A stretch of DNA of 5,631 bases. It comes from Patescibacteria group bacterium (lineage in GTDB: Bacteria; Patescibacteriota; Gracilibacteria; UM-FILTER-43-11). The position numbers were made by a program, and so were the translations under genes. The notes beneath the pieces are model-generated. The model had not been told where the DNA came from, did not search any database, and was given only the letters and a program-made list of their open reading frames with translations. Shown here in pieces: positions 5,236 to 5,631 of the stretch. The stretch's first letter is position 1. Each line of letters starts with the position of its first letter. Location: contig JAJDCE010000108.1 of NCBI GenBank assembly GCA_029260985.1, positions 1 to 5,631 on the forward strand, read 5' to 3'.

Positions 5236-5463
5236 ATGGCTAAAGAAGTAATAGAGGTGGAAGGGCGCATTGTAGAAGCCCTGTCCAACGCGACATTCAA
5301 GGTTGAGCTTATTGGAGAGCAATACAAGGGGCTCACCGTGCATGCGCACGTCTCTGGAAAGGTTCGTATGAATTATATCCGCATTCTGCCAGGAGATAAG
5401 GTAACTGTAGAAATGACCCCTTATGACTTGTCAAAAGGCCGGATAATTTACCGCCATAAGTAG
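5236..5463 (+). CDS. infA: Translation initiation factor IF-1
   Basis: IF-1 is a single OB-fold protein that occupies the 30S A site during initiation and works with IF-2 and IF-3. The 75 residues include the family signatures IEVEGRIVEALSNATFKVEL at 6-25, HVSGKVRMNYIRILPGDKV at 38-56 and PYDLSKGRI at 62-70. Compared with the 72-residue E. coli protein there is one residue fewer near the start and about four more between VEL and SGK, where GEQYKG (27-32) enlarges the loop between strands 2 and 3. I chose the ATG at 5236, giving the usual MAKE start. A GTG at 5194 would add 14 unrelated residues and overlap the candidate promoter. There is no Shine-Dalgarno sequence, and rpmJ follows after 18 nt. 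Confidence 0.96.
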   Translation: MAKEVIEVEGRIVEALSNATFKVELIGEQYKGLTVHAHVSGKVRMNYIRILPGDKVTVEMTPYDLSKGRIIYRHK

Positions 5464-5481
5464 ACAACTTAATACAACGCT

Positions 5482-5598
5482 ATGAAAGTCAGAGCTTCCG
5501 TTAAAAAAATTTGTGAGAAATGCCGTGTAATTAAGCGTAGAGGAGTTGTCCGTGTTATTTGTCCGGCATCTAAGAAGCATAAACAAAGACAAGGATAA
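5482..5598 (+). CDS. rpmJ: 50S ribosomal protein L36 (bL36), zinc-ribbon form
   Basis: L36 is the smallest large-subunit protein and helps organise 23S rRNA near the L7/L12 stalk base. The 38-codon frame runs from ATG at 5482 to TAA at 5596-5598. It starts MKVRASVKKICEKC and ends KHKQRQG, both hallmarks of the family. The zinc ligands are intact: Cys11, Cys14, Cys27 and His33, so this is the cysteine-containing (C+) form. No Shine-Dalgarno sequence precedes it. The infA-rpmJ pairing is typical, with rpsM, rpsK and rpoA usually following; here the window ends 33 nt later. Confidence 0.96.
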   Translation: MKVRASVKKICEKCRVIKRRGVVRVICPASKKHKQRQG

Positions 5599-5605
5599 TC
5601 AATTT

Positions 5606-5630
5606 GCATTTCGCATTTCTGATTTCAGAT
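5606..5630 (+). repeat. Short tandem repeat after rpmJ, cut by the window end
   Basis: After the rpmJ stop, GCATTTC occurs twice in tandem (5606-5612 and 5613-5619), followed by the related TGATTTC (5620-5626) and AGATT. The pattern resembles the three 7-bp units in the rpsE-rplO gap in style, though not in sequence. It may continue past the window. It is short and AT-rich, so chance is a real alternative. Confidence 0.45.
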
Positions 5631-5631
5631 T

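Overview
This window is a bacterial ribosomal-protein cluster, the distal part of an spc-type operon. Ten genes lie on the + strand in the order rpsH (3' part only), rplF, rplR, rpsE, rplO, secY, adk, map, infA, rpmJ. All ten products are recognisable from their sequences, and the gaps are short (11 to 85 nt). No RNA gene, insertion sequence, prophage or CRISPR array is visible, and nothing suggests coding on the minus strand. No gene-free stretch exceeds 85 nt.

Layout. Bases 1-2313 encode ribosomal proteins S8 (end), L6, L18, S5 and L15. Bases 2325-3623 encode the SecY translocon subunit. Bases 3706-4344 encode adenylate kinase with a four-cysteine lid, and 4395-5150 encode type I methionine aminopeptidase. 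Bases 5236-5598 encode translation initiation factor IF-1 and ribosomal protein L36. The genes therefore supply the ribosome, the initiation machinery, removal of the N-terminal methionine, membrane insertion of proteins and adenylate balance. S13 (rpsM) would be expected just beyond the right end, but it is not in view.

Organism (inference). rpmD (L30) is missing between rpsE and rplO, adk and map sit between secY and infA, and none of the nine visible start regions has a Shine-Dalgarno sequence. The DNA is moderately AT-rich. Together these point to a Patescibacteria (Candidate Phyla Radiation) genome; Peregrinibacteria or Gracilibacteria relatives are possible but unproven. Bacteroidota also lack Shine-Dalgarno leaders, but they normally keep rpmD, and many carry a cysteine-free L36, whereas this L36 keeps its zinc ligands. 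The standard genetic code fits: no reading frame contains an internal TGA. TGA is not used as a stop either (eight TAA, two TAG).

The genes are ordinary and no new multi-gene system is evident. The least explained content is between the genes. A 13-bp unit is tandemly duplicated in both the secY-adk and adk-map gaps. In the first gap, two inverted copies follow and can form a long two-tier hairpin. In the second, the repeat supplies the last bases of the adk stop codon. Smaller 7-bp tandem repeats occur in the rpsE-rplO gap and after rpmJ. Other points are a lysine/glutamate-rich tail on S5 next to A-AAA-AAG slippery heptamers, a four-residue insertion in IF-1, an altered AMP-site motif in adenylate kinase, a TTG start for secY, and a possible separate promoter before infA.
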